DNA from: Hydractinia symbiolongicarpus
Taxonomy: Eukaryota; Cnidaria; Hydrozoa; Anthoathecata; Hydractiniidae
NCBI RefSeq assembly: GCF_029227915.1
Contig: NC_079884.1
Span: 27,530,001-27,594,000, forward strand
DNA length: 64,000 nt
Direction of reading: 5' to 3'
Positions 1 to 13,100 of this stretch are shown here, piece by piece. A model generated the notes under the pieces. The model ran no database searches. It was given only the letters and a program-made list of their open reading frames with translations, and had not been told where the DNA came from. Position 1 is the first letter of the stretch; every line of letters starts with the position of its first letter. The position numbers were made by a program, and so were the translations under genes.

Positions 1-830
1 TAACTGATTTTGTACTTTGACTTTATGAATGTGATATATGAGACAATTTAACTCCAAGAAATAACATTCTTCTTAATTTGACATGATTGCTTAGACTCAG
101 CAGTTACACTGGGCGCCGTGGCAGCGCTTTATTTGAAAATTTAGATAAAAAAGGCACTTTTGTACTGTGGGACCAATCCTAGCCGTTATTGCGCGCTGAA
201 GAAATAAAGTCAGTTTCAAAAATTCCATTGTATTTAGTGATTTTTTTCCGATATTACTAAGTTGTATCGCTTTTAACAGTGAAACGATTGAATGTGGGAC
301 TAAATTGAACTGATTCTGGACTGTGACCTTATAAATGTGATATGTGAGCGAACTGCACTTTAAGAAAAATCATTCTTCTTACTTTGACATGATTGTTGGA
401 ACTCAGCGATTACACTGGGCGTTGGGGCAGCGCTTCATTTAAAAATTTAGATAAATAAGTCATTTTTTACTGTGAGACCAATCCTAGCCGTTACCGCGCG
501 CCGAAGAAATAGCCACAGTTTCAAAAACCACATTTCCTTGACTTTCTAACAGTGTCAGTCCGTTTGAGTTACAACGGTTGGGTCACATATTCGTACCAAC
601 ATGTATTTAGCGATATTTTTCTGATATTACTAGGTTGCATCGCTTTTAACAGTGAAACGATTGACTGTGGGACTCAATTGAACTGATTTTGGGCTGTGAC
701 CTTATATATGTTATAAGTAAGACAATTGGACTCCAAGAAATAACATTCTTCTTAACTCGACATGATTATCGGAACTCAAAAATTACACTGGTCCCTGTGG
801 TAGCGCTTCATTTAACAATTTAGATAAATA
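1..830 (+). repeat. satellite array, ~372-bp monomer (left edge)
   Basis: About 2.3 tandem monomers. Anchors such as cattcttctt...gacatgattg recur at about 65, 371 and 744. The first interval is only 306 bp because that monomer lacks about 66 bp between the tttcaaaaa and gatttttttccg segments. The same deletion variant recurs near 5000 and 8300, so it is inherited within a higher-order repeat. The array is interrupted at 830/831 by a retrotransposon. No open reading frame is maintained, and this is the same family as the arrays at 3784-15211, 30794-32128, 37663-39019 and 43724-64000. Confidence 0.95.
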
Positions 831-993
831 TGTAAACAGTTTTTTACGTGAATTATGTATTCAACGAAACATTGGCTTTATACAGCATAACAACATCACG
901 TGTAATCATCTCAATGCCAGTTAGCTGCATTTAAACAAACAAGGGACAAAAAATCTAATTAAAAACCTCACCGCACATTTAGAAAAATACTGA

Positions 994-1683
994 CAAGTCG
1001 AGCATGGATCCAACGTTTCGTCAGAACAACAAATTATAGTGGCTGACGATTGCGCGCTATTAAACATAAAAAAATTGCACCCCACAAAATTATTGATCGG
1101 ACATCTAAATATAAATTCACTCAGAAGCAAAGTACTATCCTTACAGGAGGTTGTCAAGGATTATTTGGACATTCTGCTGATATCTGAATCGAAACTTGAT
1201 CAATCGTTCACCGATGCTTTAATTGCCTTAAATGGTTTCAAACGTCCCTATCGAAGAGAACGAAACAAAAATGGCGAGGGATTGGTTTTGTATGTTAATT
1301 GCGAAATAATTAGTAATGCTATAAAACTCCCTTCTTTACCTGAAGATATCGAAATAGTTGGGATCAAAGTTATCCTTCGTGCACAAAAATGGCTCGTACT
1401 GGGCATTTACAAACCACCCAATCAACGCTGCGATTATTTTCTTGAAAACCTTGGTAAAGTCGTAGATTCGTTTCATTACGAAAATTGTATAATAATGGGC
1501 GACTTCAACAGCCACGAATCCGAATTATCAATCTTAAAAACTCACTATAATCTTTCAAACTTAATTGATTCACCAACTTGTTACAAGAACCCTGCGAACC
1601 CATCCTGTATTGATCATATATGGATTTCTGACAAGAAAATGTTCACAAATAGCTGTGCAATAGAGACAGGACTGTCCGATTAG
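994..1683 (+). pseudogene. APE-type endonuclease domain of the CR1-like element
   Basis: The frame is open from 994 to a TAG at 1681-1683 and encodes the N-terminal nicking endonuclease of a LINE ORF2. Visible family motifs, in order, are HLNINSLRSK near the start, DILLISESKLD (the catalytic E region), GIYKPPN, MGDFNSH (the D-x-N catalytic motif) and DHIW. The final conserved SDH motif is split: the protein reads ...ETGLSD, then the TAG, then H, so a single stop sits inside the last catalytic motif. The frame continues in register after the stop. No starting ATG was found in this frame upstream, so the start is unresolved. In an intact element this domain would nick target DNA to prime reverse transcription. 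Confidence 0.85.
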
Positions 1684-2429
1684 CACAAACTCACTGTGAC
1701 TGTTATAAAAACGGAGATGCCAAAAAAGAAACCCCGCATTATAAAGTACAGGTCTATAAAAAACTTCAATAAATCCGAATTCCAAAAAGACCTTACTAAG
1801 TCAATGGGGTTACAGGAAGTGAATTTCGCAAACCTCGATACAGCTTTTAAGAACGTAATTGAAAAACATATGCCAGTGAAGCAAAAGATGGTTAGAAACA
1901 ATCATGCACCATTTATTACGAAGAGAGTGCGCAAAGAAATTATGATGAGAAGTAGAAAAAGAAACGTATATAATTCGAATCCAACTGCTGAAAATTGGAA
2001 CTCTTTTCGAATTCAAAGAAATAAGTGTGCAAAGATTGACAGAGATGCAAAGAGAATTATTACAGGAAACTTGACGTGTCGAAAGTTCGAGACAACAAAG
2101 CATTTTGGAAAATCGTGAAACTAAATTTCTCCGAGAAAGCAATCAAGGAAAATATAACTTCGTTAGTCGAAGATGATGCTGTTTTACGAAATAAAGTTGA
2201 AATTGCAAACGTCATGAATGATTGTTTCGTAAATATCACAAGATCACTGAATGTACAAAACATCCCTGAAAACAATCCAGGAACAGCTGATGATTGCTCT
2301 CGTACCGAGGTTGATGCAATTATTTCAAGTTTCAAAGAACATCCGAGCATAAAAAATATCAAATCAAAATTCTCCAAAAGTGCTGACATGGACGAAATGA
2401 AAATCTGTCATGTTTCTGTTGAAAAATAA
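1684..2429 (+). pseudogene. linker between endonuclease and reverse transcriptase, frameshifted
   Basis: From 1684 the endonuclease frame stays open to 2118 and encodes a basic, lysine/arginine-rich linker. A second frame, open from 2076 to 2429, then continues with a sequence typical of the region just before the reverse transcriptase (NKAFWKIVK, then an acidic SSFKEHPSIKNIK stretch). The two overlap by about 40 bases, consistent with a single indel near 2076-2118. Another frame change lies near 2410-2429, before the reverse transcriptase proper. I see no independent function for this segment. Confidence 0.75.
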
Positions 2430-3285
2430 ACTTTATATTGGTTCTTTAAAAGGTGGCAAGGCTTGTCCAGAGGGAGACATACCTGCAGATCTTCTCAAAG
2501 CTCACGCAAATGTTTTTGTTAAGCAGTTGAGTCACTGTTTTAATGACTCAGTAGATAGGTGCATCTTTCCTGAGTCTTTGAAATTTGCGGATGTGACTCC
2601 TCTCTACAAAGCAAAGTCTAGTGTCTGCAAAGAAAATTATCGACCAGTTAGTAAACTGCCAAACATGGCTAAGGTGTTTGAAAAAATGTTATTTGAACAG
2701 ATAAGTGAGTTCATGGAGGGGAAAATGTCCCCTATCTTGTCTGGATTCAGGAAAGGATACAGTAGGCAACATGCTCTTTAAAATCTAATGTACTTTCTTC
2801 AAAAAAAGTTAGACTCTAAAAATTGTGTTGCTGCCTTGCTCATGGATCTAAGCAAGGCTTTTGACTGTATTAACCACAAGCTACTTATTGCTAAACTTCA
2901 TGCTTATGGATTTTCTTCTAGTGCATTATTTTTTATTTGGAGCTATTTAAAGCAGCGCTTTTACAGAGTAGGTATTGATGGGGTTTTTGGTTGTTGGAAG
3001 GAATTTTTTTCTGGCATACCACAGGGGTCAATTTTGGGGCCGTTACTGTTTAACATATTTTTAAATGATTTTTTTTTCAATATGACGTGAATATGCCGCC
3101 CTGCTCTGATATTCTAGTGTGTAACTATGCTGACGATAATACGTTTTGTGCATCAGCTGAAACCTTTCACGAAGTAAAATAAATGTTAGTACAACTTTTT
3201 AGGTCAGCAGCTTTATGGTTTTCCGATAATGGCTTGCAATTAAACGCAAGCAAATGCGATTTTATAATATTCGGAAGCCAGAAAG
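2410..3285 (+). pseudogene. reverse transcriptase domain of the CR1-like element
   Basis: The frame from 2410 encodes the fingers and palm: ENYRPVSKLPNMAKVFEK, then after a TAA at 2779-2781 the DLSKAFDCINH block carrying the first catalytic aspartate, then GIPQGSILGPLLFN. That frame ends at 3090. The catalytic YADD box lies in another frame at 3126-3137, followed by a TAA at 3180-3182 and then the FSDNGLQLNASKCDF region. These motifs and their order are diagnostic of CR1/L2/Jockey-type reverse transcriptases. There are at least four lesions in this domain, so no active enzyme can be made. Confidence 0.88.
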
Positions 3286-3810
3286 TCCACAAATCCGGCA
3301 TTTAAATTTAAATGGAGCAATTTTATCTGCATCCAAATGTGTAAAGCTTCTTGGTATTAAATTTGACAGTCAACTTACTTTTGCAGATCATATAAACACA
3401 CTGTGCAAAAGAGCTAGCTGTAAATCTAATGCCCTGAAGAGAATTTCCTGGACTGTTGATAATAAACAGAAAAGTTTATTATATGCAACATTTATAGCAT
3501 CTGAGTTCAATTATTGTCCTTTAGTCTGAGGATTTAATAGCAGGAAATAAATTTCAAAGGTGGATAGAGTTTTAAAAAGGGCAAGGTCTCAGTCTAAAGT
3601 GGAATCCATTTCTTCTACGAAAGGAATTCATATGCAACATTGTAGACAATTACTAAAAGAGGTCTACAAGACGAAATGGAAATTGAATCCTTCCTACATG
3701 GAAGGTGTGTTTCAGTTTAGAAATGATACTGGATATAATTTAAGGTCATCAAGTGCTTTAGTTAGACCTAGAATAAAATCTTTGGTGGCGCTTCATTTAA
3801 AAAATTAGAT
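3254..3810 (+). pseudogene. C-terminal part of CR1-like ORF2, truncated at the satellite
   Basis: Two short frames (3254-3529 and 3560-3808) carry the post-RT thumb/connection region: LLGIKFDSQLTFADHI, then LYATFIASEFNYCPLV, then YNLRSSSALVRPR. The second frame reads straight across the element/satellite boundary at 3783/3784 and stops within satellite at 3806-3808, so its last eight or so residues are satellite-encoded. The remaining C-terminal portion normal in this family is missing. Confidence 0.75.
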
Positions 3811-5690
3811 AAATAAGTCACTTTTTACTGTGGGACCTATCGTAGCCGTTAGGACGCGCTGAAGAAATAGAGACCTGTTTTAAAAACTCCACTTAATTGA
3901 CTTTCTAACGGTGTCAGTGCGTTTCAATTACAACGGTTCCGTCACATATTCGTACCAGAATGTACTTAACGATATTTTTCCGATATCACCAGGTTGCATC
4001 GCTTTTAACAGTGAAACGATTGACTGTGGGAATTAATTGATCTAACTTTGAACTGTGACCTTATAAAATGTGTTAAGTGAGCCAACTGGACTCCAAGAAA
4101 AATCATTCTTTTTACTTTGACATGATTGTTGGAACTCAGCGATTACACTGGGCGTTGAGGCAGTGCTTCATTAAAAAATTTAGATAAATAAGTCATTTTT
4201 TACTATGGGACCAATCCTAGACATTACCGCGCGCTGAATAAATAGCGACAGTTTCAAAAACCACATTTCCTTTACTTTCTAACGGTGTCAGTCCGTTTGA
4301 GTTACAACGGTTGTGTCACACATTCGTACCAACATATATTTAGCGATATTTTTCTGATATTACTGGGTTGCATCGCTTTTAACAGTGAAACGATTGACTA
4401 AGGGATTCAACTTAATTGATTTTGGACTGTGACCTTATATATGTTATAAGTGAGACAATTGGACTCCAAGAAATAAGATTCTTCTTAACTCGACATGATT
4501 GTCGGAAGTCAGCGATTACACTGGACCCTGTGGTAGCGCTCCAATTAAAAATTTAGATAAATAAGTCACTTTTTACTGTGGGACCTATCGTAGCCGTTAG
4601 GACGCGCTGAAGAAATAGATACAGTTTCAAAAACTACACTTCAATGACTTTCTAACAATATCAGTCTGTTTGAGTAACAACGGCTCCGTCACATACTCGT
4701 ACCAACATTTACCTAGCGATATTTATCTGATATTACTATGTTGCATTGCTTTTAACAGTGAAACGATTGACTGTGGGACTTAATATAACTGATTTTGTAC
4801 TTTGACTTTATGAATGTGATATATGAGACAATTTAACTCCAAGAAAAAACATTCTTCTTAATTTGACATGATTGCTTAGACTCAGCAGTTACACTGGGCG
4901 CCGTGGCAGCGCTTTATTTGAAAATTTAGATAAAAAAGGCACTTTTGTACTGTGGGACTAATCCTAGCCGTTATTGCGCGCTGAAGAAATAAAGTCAGTT
5001 TCAAAAATTCCATTGTATTTTGTGATTTTTTTCCGATATTACTAAGTTGTATCGCTTTTAACAGTGAAACGATTGAATGTGGGACTTAATTGAACTGATT
5101 CTGGACTGTGACCTTATAAATGTGATAAGTGAGCGAACTGGACTCCAAGAAAAATCATTCTTCTTACTTTGACATGATTGTTGGAACTCAGCGATTACAC
5201 TGGGCGTTGGGGCAGCGCTTCATTTAAAAATTTAGATGAATAAGTCATTTTTTACTGTGGGACCAATCCTAGCCGTTACCGCGCGCTGAAGAAATAGCGA
5301 CAGTTTCAAAAACCAAATTTCCTTGACTTTCTAACGGTGTCAGTCCGTTTGAGTTACAACGGTTGGGTCACATATTTGTACCAACATGTATTTAGCGATA
5401 TTTTTCCGATTTTACTAGGTTGCATTGCTTTTAACAGTAAAACGATTGACTGTGGGAATTAATTGAACTGATTTTTGACTTTGATCTGTTAAATGTGATA
5501 AATGAGACAATTGGACTCCAAGAAATAACACTCTTCTTAACTCGACATGATTGTCGGAGCTCAGCAATTACACTGGACCCTGTGGTAGCGCTTCATTTAA
5601 AAATTTAAATAAATAAGTCATTTTTACTGTGGGACAAATCCTAGCCGTTAGCGCGCGTTGAAGAAATAGAGACAGTTTCAAAAACTCCAC

Positions 5691-7915
5691 TTAATTGACT
5701 TTCTAACGGTGTCAGTGCGTTTCAATTACAACGGTTCCGTCACATATTCGTACCAGAATGTACTTAACGATATTTTTCCGATATCACCAGGTTGCATCGC
5801 TTTTAACAGTGAAACGATTGACTGTGGGAATTAATTGATCTAACTTTGAACTGTGACCTTATAAAATGTGTTAAGTGAGCCAACTGGACTCCAAGAAAAA
5901 TCATTCTTTTTACTTTGACATGATTGTTGGAACTCAGCGATTACACTGGGCGTTGAGGCAGTGCTTCATTAAAAAATTTAGATAAATAAGTCATTTTTTA
6001 CTATGGGACCAATCCTAGACATTACCGCGCGCTGAATAAATAGCGACAGTTTCAAAAACCACATTTCCTTTACTTTCTAACGGTGTCAGTCCGTTTGAGT
6101 TACAACGGTTGTGTCACACATTCGTACCAACATATATTTAGCGATATTTTTCTGATATTACTGGGTTGCATCGCTTTTAACAGTGAAACGATTGACTAAG
6201 GGATTCAACTTAATTGATTTTGGACTGTGACCTTATATATGTTATAAGTGAGACAATTGGACTCCAAGAAATAAGATTCTTCTTAACTCGACATGATTGT
6301 CGGAAGTCAGCGATTACACTGGACCCTGTGGTAGCGCTCCAATTAAAAATTTAGATAAATAAGTCACTTTTTACTGTGGGACCTATCGTAGCCGTTAGGA
6401 CGCGCTGAAGAAATAGAGACCTGTTTTAAAAACTCCACTTAATTGACTTTCTAACGGTGTCAGTGCGTTTCAATTACAACGGTTCCGTCACATATTCGTA
6501 CCAGAATGTACTTAACGATATTTTTCCGATATCACCAGGTTGCATCGCTTTTAACAGTGAAACGATTGACTGTGGGAATTAATTGATCTAACTTTGAACT
6601 GTGACCTTATAAAATGTGTTAAGTGAGCCAACTGGACTCCAAGAAAAATCATTCTTTTTACTTTGACATGATTGTTGGAACTCAGCGATTACACTGGGCG
6701 TTGAGGCAGTGCTTCATTAAAAAATTTAGATAAATAAGTCATTTTTTACTATGGGACCAATCCTAGACATTACCGCGCGCTGAATAAATAGCGACAGTTT
6801 CAAAAACCACATTTCCTTTACTTTCTAACGGTGTCAGTCCGTTTGAGTTACAACGGTTGTGTCACACATTCGTACCAACATATATTTAGCGATATTTTTC
6901 TGATATTACTGGGTTGCATCGCTTTTAACAGTGAAACGATTGACTAAGGGATTCAACTTAATTGATTTTGGACTGTGACCTTATATATGTTATAAGTGAG
7001 ACAATTGGAATCCAAGAAATAAGATTCTTCTTAACTCGACATGATTATCGGAACTCAAAAATTACACTGGTCCCTGTGGTGGCGCTTCATTTAAAAAATT
7101 AGATAAATAAGTCACTTTTTACTGTGGGACCTATCGTAGCCGTTAGGACGCGCTGAAGAAATAGAGACCTGTTTTAAAAACTCCACTTAATTGACTTTCT
7201 AACGGTGTCAGTGCGTTTCAATTACAACGGTTCCGTCACATATTCGTACCAGAATGTACTTAACGATATTTTTCCGATATCACCAGGTTGCATCGCTTTT
7301 AACAGTGAAACGATTGACTGTGGGAATTAATTGATCTAACTTTGAACTGTGACCTTATAAAATGTGTTAAGTGAGCCAACTGGACTCCAAGAAAAATCAT
7401 TCTTTTTACTTTGACATGATTGTTGGAACTCAGCGATTACACTGGGCGTTGAGGCAGTGCTTCATTAAAAAATTTAGATAAATAAGTCATTTTTTACTAT
7501 GGGACCAATCCTAGACATTACCGCGCGCTGAATAAATAGCGACAGTTTCAAAAACCACATTTCCTTTACTTTCTAACGGTGTCAGTCCGTTTGAGTTACA
7601 ACGGTTGTGTCACACATTCGACCAACATATATTTAGCGATATTTTTCTGATATTACTGGGTTGCATCGCTTTTAACAGTGAAACGATTGACTAAGGGATT
7701 CAACTTAATTGATTTTGGACTGTGACCTTATATATGTTATAAGTGAGACAATTGGAATCCAAGAAATAAGATTCTTCTTAACTCGACATGATTGTCGGAA
7801 GTCAGCGATTACACTGGACCCTGTGGTAGCGCTCCAATTAAAAATTTAGATAAATAAGTCACTTTTTACTGTGGGACCTATCGTAGCCGTTAGGACGCGC
7901 TGAAGAAATAGATAC
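5691..7915 (+). repeat. 748-bp dimeric higher-order repeat, about three tandem copies
   Basis: The segment beginning ttaattgactttctaacgg recurs at 5691, 6439 and 7187, exactly 748 bp apart each time. It contains two monomer types: one with ccagaatgtacttaacg and one with catatatttagcg. The copies are almost identical over hundreds of bases, far closer than the two monomer types are to each other. A further copy begins at 3893. This is a local, recent dimer amplification inside a larger repeating block; the 3293-bp spacing of the taactgattttgtac segment (4786 and 8079) marks that larger unit. Confidence 0.85.
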
Positions 7916-10149
7916 AGTTTCAAAAACTACACTTCAATGACTTTCTAACAATATCAGTCTGTTTGAGTAACAACGGCTCCGTCACATACTCGTACCAACA
8001 TTTACCTAGCGATATTTATCTGATATTACTATGTTGCATTGCTTTTAACAGTGAAACGATTGACTGTGGGACTTAATATAACTGATTTTGTACTTTGACT
8101 TTATGAATGTGATATATGAGACAATTTAACTCCAAGAAAAAACATTCTTCTTAATTTGACATGATTGCTTAGACTCAGCAGTTACACTGGGCGCCGTGGC
8201 AGCGCTTTATTTGAAAATTTAGATAAAAAAGGCACTTTTGTACTGTGGGACTAATCCTAGCCGTTATTGCGCGCTGAAGAATAAAGTCAGTTTCAAAAAT
8301 TCCATTGTATTTAGTGATTTTTTTCCGATATTACTAAGTTGTATCGCTTTTAACAGTGAAACGATTGAATGTGGGACTTAATTGAACTGATTCTGGACTG
8401 TGACCTTATAAATGTGATAAGTGAGCGAACTGGACTCCAAGAAAAATCATTCTTCTTACTTTGACATGATTGTTGGAACTCAGCGATTACACTGGGCGTT
8501 GGGGCAGCGCTTCATTTAAAAATTTAGATGAATAAGTCATTTTTTACTGTGGGACCAATCCTAGCCGTTACCGCGCGCTGAAGAAATAGCGACAGTTTCA
8601 AAAACCAAATTTCCTTGACTTTCTAACGGTGTCAGTCCGTTTGAGTTACAACGGTTGGGTCACATATTTGTACCAACATGTATTTAGCGATATTTTTCCA
8701 ATATTACTAGGTTGCATTGCTTTTAACAGTGAAACGATTGACTGTGAGACTTAATTGAACTGATTTTTGACTTTGATCTGATTAATGTGATAAATGAGAC
8801 AATTGGACTCCAAGAAATAACATTCTTCTTAACTCGACATGATTGCCGGAATTCAGCGATTACACTGGACCCTGTGGTAGCGCTCCCTTTAAGAATTTAG
8901 ATAAAAAAGTCGTTTTTACTGGCGGACAAATCCTAGCCGTTAGCGTGAGCTGAAGAAATAGATACAGTTTCAAAAACTCCATTTAATTGACTTTCTAACG
9001 GTGTCAGTGCGTTTCAATTACAACGGTTACGTCACATATTCGTACCAGAATGTACTTAACGATATTATTCTGATATTACAAGGTTGCATTGCTTTTAACA
9101 GTGAAACGATTGACTGTGGGACTTAATTGAACTGATTTTTAACTTTGATCTGATAAATGTGATAAATGAGACAATTGGACTCCAAGAAATAACATTCTTC
9201 TTAACTCGACATGATTGTCGGAACTCAGCGACTACACTGGACCCTGTGGTAGCGCTCCAATTAAAAATTTAGATAAATAAGTCATTTTTACTGGGGGACA
9301 AGTCCTAGCCGTTAGTGCGTGCTGAAGAAATAGAGACAGTTTCAAAAACTCCATTTAATTGACTTTCTAACGGTGTCAGTGCGTTTCAATTACAACGGTT
9401 CCGTCACATATTCGTACCAGAATGTACTTAACGATATTATTCCGATATTACTAGGTTGCATTGCTTTTAACAGTGAAACGATTGACTGTGGGACTTAATT
9501 GAACTGATTTTTAACTTTGATCTGATAAATGTGATAAATGAGACAATTGGACTCCAGGAAATAACATTCTTCTTAACTCGACATGATTGTCGGAACTCAG
9601 CGATTACACTGGACCCTGTGGTAGCGCTCCAATTAAAAATTTAGATGAATAAGTCATTTTTACTGGGGGACAAATCCTAGCCGTTAGTGCGCGCTGAAGA
9701 AATAGAGACAGTTTCAAAATCTCCATTTCATTGCCTTTCTAACAGTATCAGTCTGTTTGAGTGACAACGGTTCCGTCACATACTCGTACCAACATATATT
9801 TAGCGATATTTTTCTGATATTACTAGGTTGCATTGCCTTTAACAGTGAAATGATTGACTGTGGGACTTAATTGAACTGATTTTTGACTTCGATCTGATCA
9901 ATGAGACAATTGACTCCAAGAAATAGCATTCTTCTTAACTCGACATGATTGTCGGAACTCAGCGATTACACTGAACCCTGTGGTAGCACTTCATTTAAAA
10001 ATTTAAATAAATAAGTCATTTTTACTGTGGGACAAATCCTAGCCGTTAGCGCGCGCTGAAGAAATAGAGACAGTTTCAAAAACTCCATTTCATTGACTTT
10101 CTAACGGTATCAGTACGTTTCAATTACAACGGTTTCGTCACATATTCGT

Positions 10150-13100
10150 ACCATCATGCACTTAACGATGTTTCTCCGGTGTTACCAGGTTGCATCGCTT
10201 TTAACAGTAAAACGATTGGCTGTGGGACTTAATTGAACGGCTTTTTGACTTTGATCTGATAAATGTGATAAATGAGACAGTTGGACTCCAAGAAATAACA
10301 TTTTTCTTAACTCGACATGTTTGTCGGAACTCAGCGATTACACTGGACCCGTGGTAGCGCTTCAAATAAAAATTTAGATAAATAAGTCATTTTTACTGTG
10401 GGGCAAATCCTGGCCGTTAGTGCGCGCTGAAGAAATAGAGACGGTTTCAAAAACTCCATTTCATTGACTTTCTAACAGTATCAGTCTGTTTGAGTGACAA
10501 CGGTTCCGTCACATACTCGTACCAACATTTACTTAGCGATATTTTTCTTATATTACTAGGTTCCATTGCTTTTAACAGTGAAACGATTGTCTGCGGGACT
10601 TAATTGAACTGATTTTTAACTTTGATCTGATAAATGTGATAAATGAGACAATTAGACTCCAAGAAATAACAATCTTTTTACCTCGACATGATTGTCGGAG
10701 CTCAGCTATTACACTGGACCCTGTGGTAGCGCTTCATTTAAAAATTTAGATAAATAAGTCATTTTTACTGTGGAACAAATCCTAGCTGTTAGCGCGCTGA
10801 AGAAATAGAGACAGTTTCAAAAACTCCATTTTATTGACTTTCTAAAGATATCACTCCGCTTCAATTACAACGGTTTCGTCACATATTCGTACCATCATGC
10901 ACTCATCGATGTTTTTTCGGTGTTACCAGGTTCCATCGCTTATAACAGTAGAACGATTGACTGTGGCACTTAATTGAACTGATTTTTGACTTTGATCTGA
11001 TAGATGTGATAAATGAGACAATTGGACTCCAAGAAATACTATTCTTCTAAACTGGACATGATTATCGGAACTCAGCGATTATACTGGTCCCTGTGGTAGC
11101 GCTTCATTTAAAAATTTAGATAAATAAGTCATTTTTACTGTCGGACAAATCCTAGCTGTTAGAACGCGCTGAAGAAAGAGAGACAGTTTCAAAAACTCCA
11201 TTTCATTGACTTTCTAACGGTGTCAATCCGTTTGAGTTACATCGGTTGCGTCACACATTCGTACCAATATGTATTTAGTGATTTTTTTCAGATATTACCA
11301 GGTTGCGTCGCTTTAAACAGTAAAACGATTGGCTGTGGGATTTAATTGAACTGCTTTTTGACTTTGATCTGATAAATTTGATAAATGAGACAATTGGACT
11401 CCAAGAAATAACATTCTTCTTAACTCGACATGTTTGTCGGAACTCAGCGATTACACTGGACCCTGTGGTAGCGCTTCAATTGAAAATTTAGATAAATAAG
11501 TCATTTTTACTGTGAGACAAATCCTAGCCGTTAGTGCGCGCTGAAGAAATAGAGACGGTTTCAAAAACTCCATTTCATTGACTTTCTAACAGTATCAGTC
11601 TGTTTGAGTGACAACGGTTCCGTCACATACTCCTACCAAGATTTACTTAGCGATAATTTTCTGATATTACTAGGTTGCATTGCTTTTAACAGTGAAACGA
11701 TTGACTGTGGGACTTAATTGAACTTGTTTTTAACTTTGATCTGATAAATGTGATAAATGAGACAATTTAACTCCAAGAAACAACATTCTTTTTATTTTGA
11801 CATGATTGTCGGAACTCAGCGATTACACTAGGCTCTGTGATAGCGGTTTATTTAAAAATTTAGATAAAAAAGTCATTTTTTACTGTGGGACCAATCCTAG
11901 CTGTTAGCGCGCGCTGAAGAAATAGAGACAGTTTCAAAAACTCTATTTCATTGACTTTGTAACGGTGTCAATTCGTTTGAGTTACATCGGTTGCGTCACA
12001 CATTCGTACCAATATGTATTTAGTGAGTTTTTTCCGATATCACCAGGTTGCATCGCTTTTAACAGTAAAACGATTGGCTGTGGGACTTAATTGAAGTAAT
12101 TTTTGACTTTGATCTGATAAATGTGATAAATGAGACAATTTAACTCCAAGAAATAACATTCTTCTTAATTTGACATGATTGCTTGAACTCAGCAGTTACA
12201 CTGGGCGCTGTGGCAGAGCTTTATTTGAAAATTTAGATAAAAAAGTCATTTTTTACTGTGGGACCAATCCGAGCCGTTAGTTTGGGCCGAAGAAATAGAG
12301 ACAGTTTCAAAAACTACATTTAATAGATTTCCTAAGGGTGTCAATCCGTTTGAGTTACAACGGTTGCGTCACATATTCGTACCATCATGCACTTAACGAT
12401 ATTTTTCCAATGTTACCAGGTTGCATCGCTTTTAACAGTAAAAAACGATTGACTGTGGGATTAATTGAAGTGATTTTTGACTTTGATCTGATAAATGTGA
12501 TAAATGAGACAATTTAACTCCAAGAAACAACATTCTTCTTAATTCGATATTATTGTCGGAACTCAGCGATTCCACTAGGCTCTGTGGTAGCGCTTTATTT
12601 AAAAATTTAGATAATAAAGTCTCTTTTTCCTGTGGGACAAATCCTGGCCGTTAGCACGCGCCGAAAAAATAGAGACATTCTCAAAAACTACATTTCATTG
12701 ACTTTCTAACGGTGTCAATCCGTTTGAGTTACATCGGTTGCGTCACACATTCGTACCAATATGTATTTAGTGATTTTTTTCAGATATTACCAGGTTGCGT
12801 CGCTTTAAACAGTAAAACGATTGGCTGTGGGATTTAATTGAAATGCTTTTTGACTTTGATCTGATAAATTTGATAAATGAGACAATTGGACTCCAAGAAA
12901 TAACATTCTTCTTAACTCGACATGTTTGTAGGAACTCAGCGATTACACTGGGCGCTGTGGGAGCGCTTTATTTAAAAATTTAAATAAATAAGTCATTTTT
13001 TACTGTGGGACCAATCCTAGCCGTTAGTTTGCGTTGAGAAATAGAGACAGTTTCAAAAACTCCATTTCATTGCCTTTCTAACAGTATCAGTCTGTTTGAG

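Larger units (their letters stand above)
831..3783 (+). mobile_element. degenerate CR1/L2-like non-LTR retrotransposon inserted in satellite
   Basis: The block carries an APE-type endonuclease, then a reverse transcriptase, then the C-terminal region of a CR1/L2-group ORF2, all on the plus strand and broken by at least eight stops or frame changes. Its flanks are the same satellite phase on both sides. The 32 bp at 799-830 and at 3784-3815 differ at only three positions, as expected for an aged target-site duplication. The ORF ends in a YNLRS...RPRIKS-type segment and stops short of the usual family C terminus, so the 3' end is truncated. An AATAAA lies a few bases before the end but there is no A-tail. 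About 200 bp before the endonuclease (831-993) is presumptive 5' UTR. It is certainly inactive. Confidence 0.85.
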
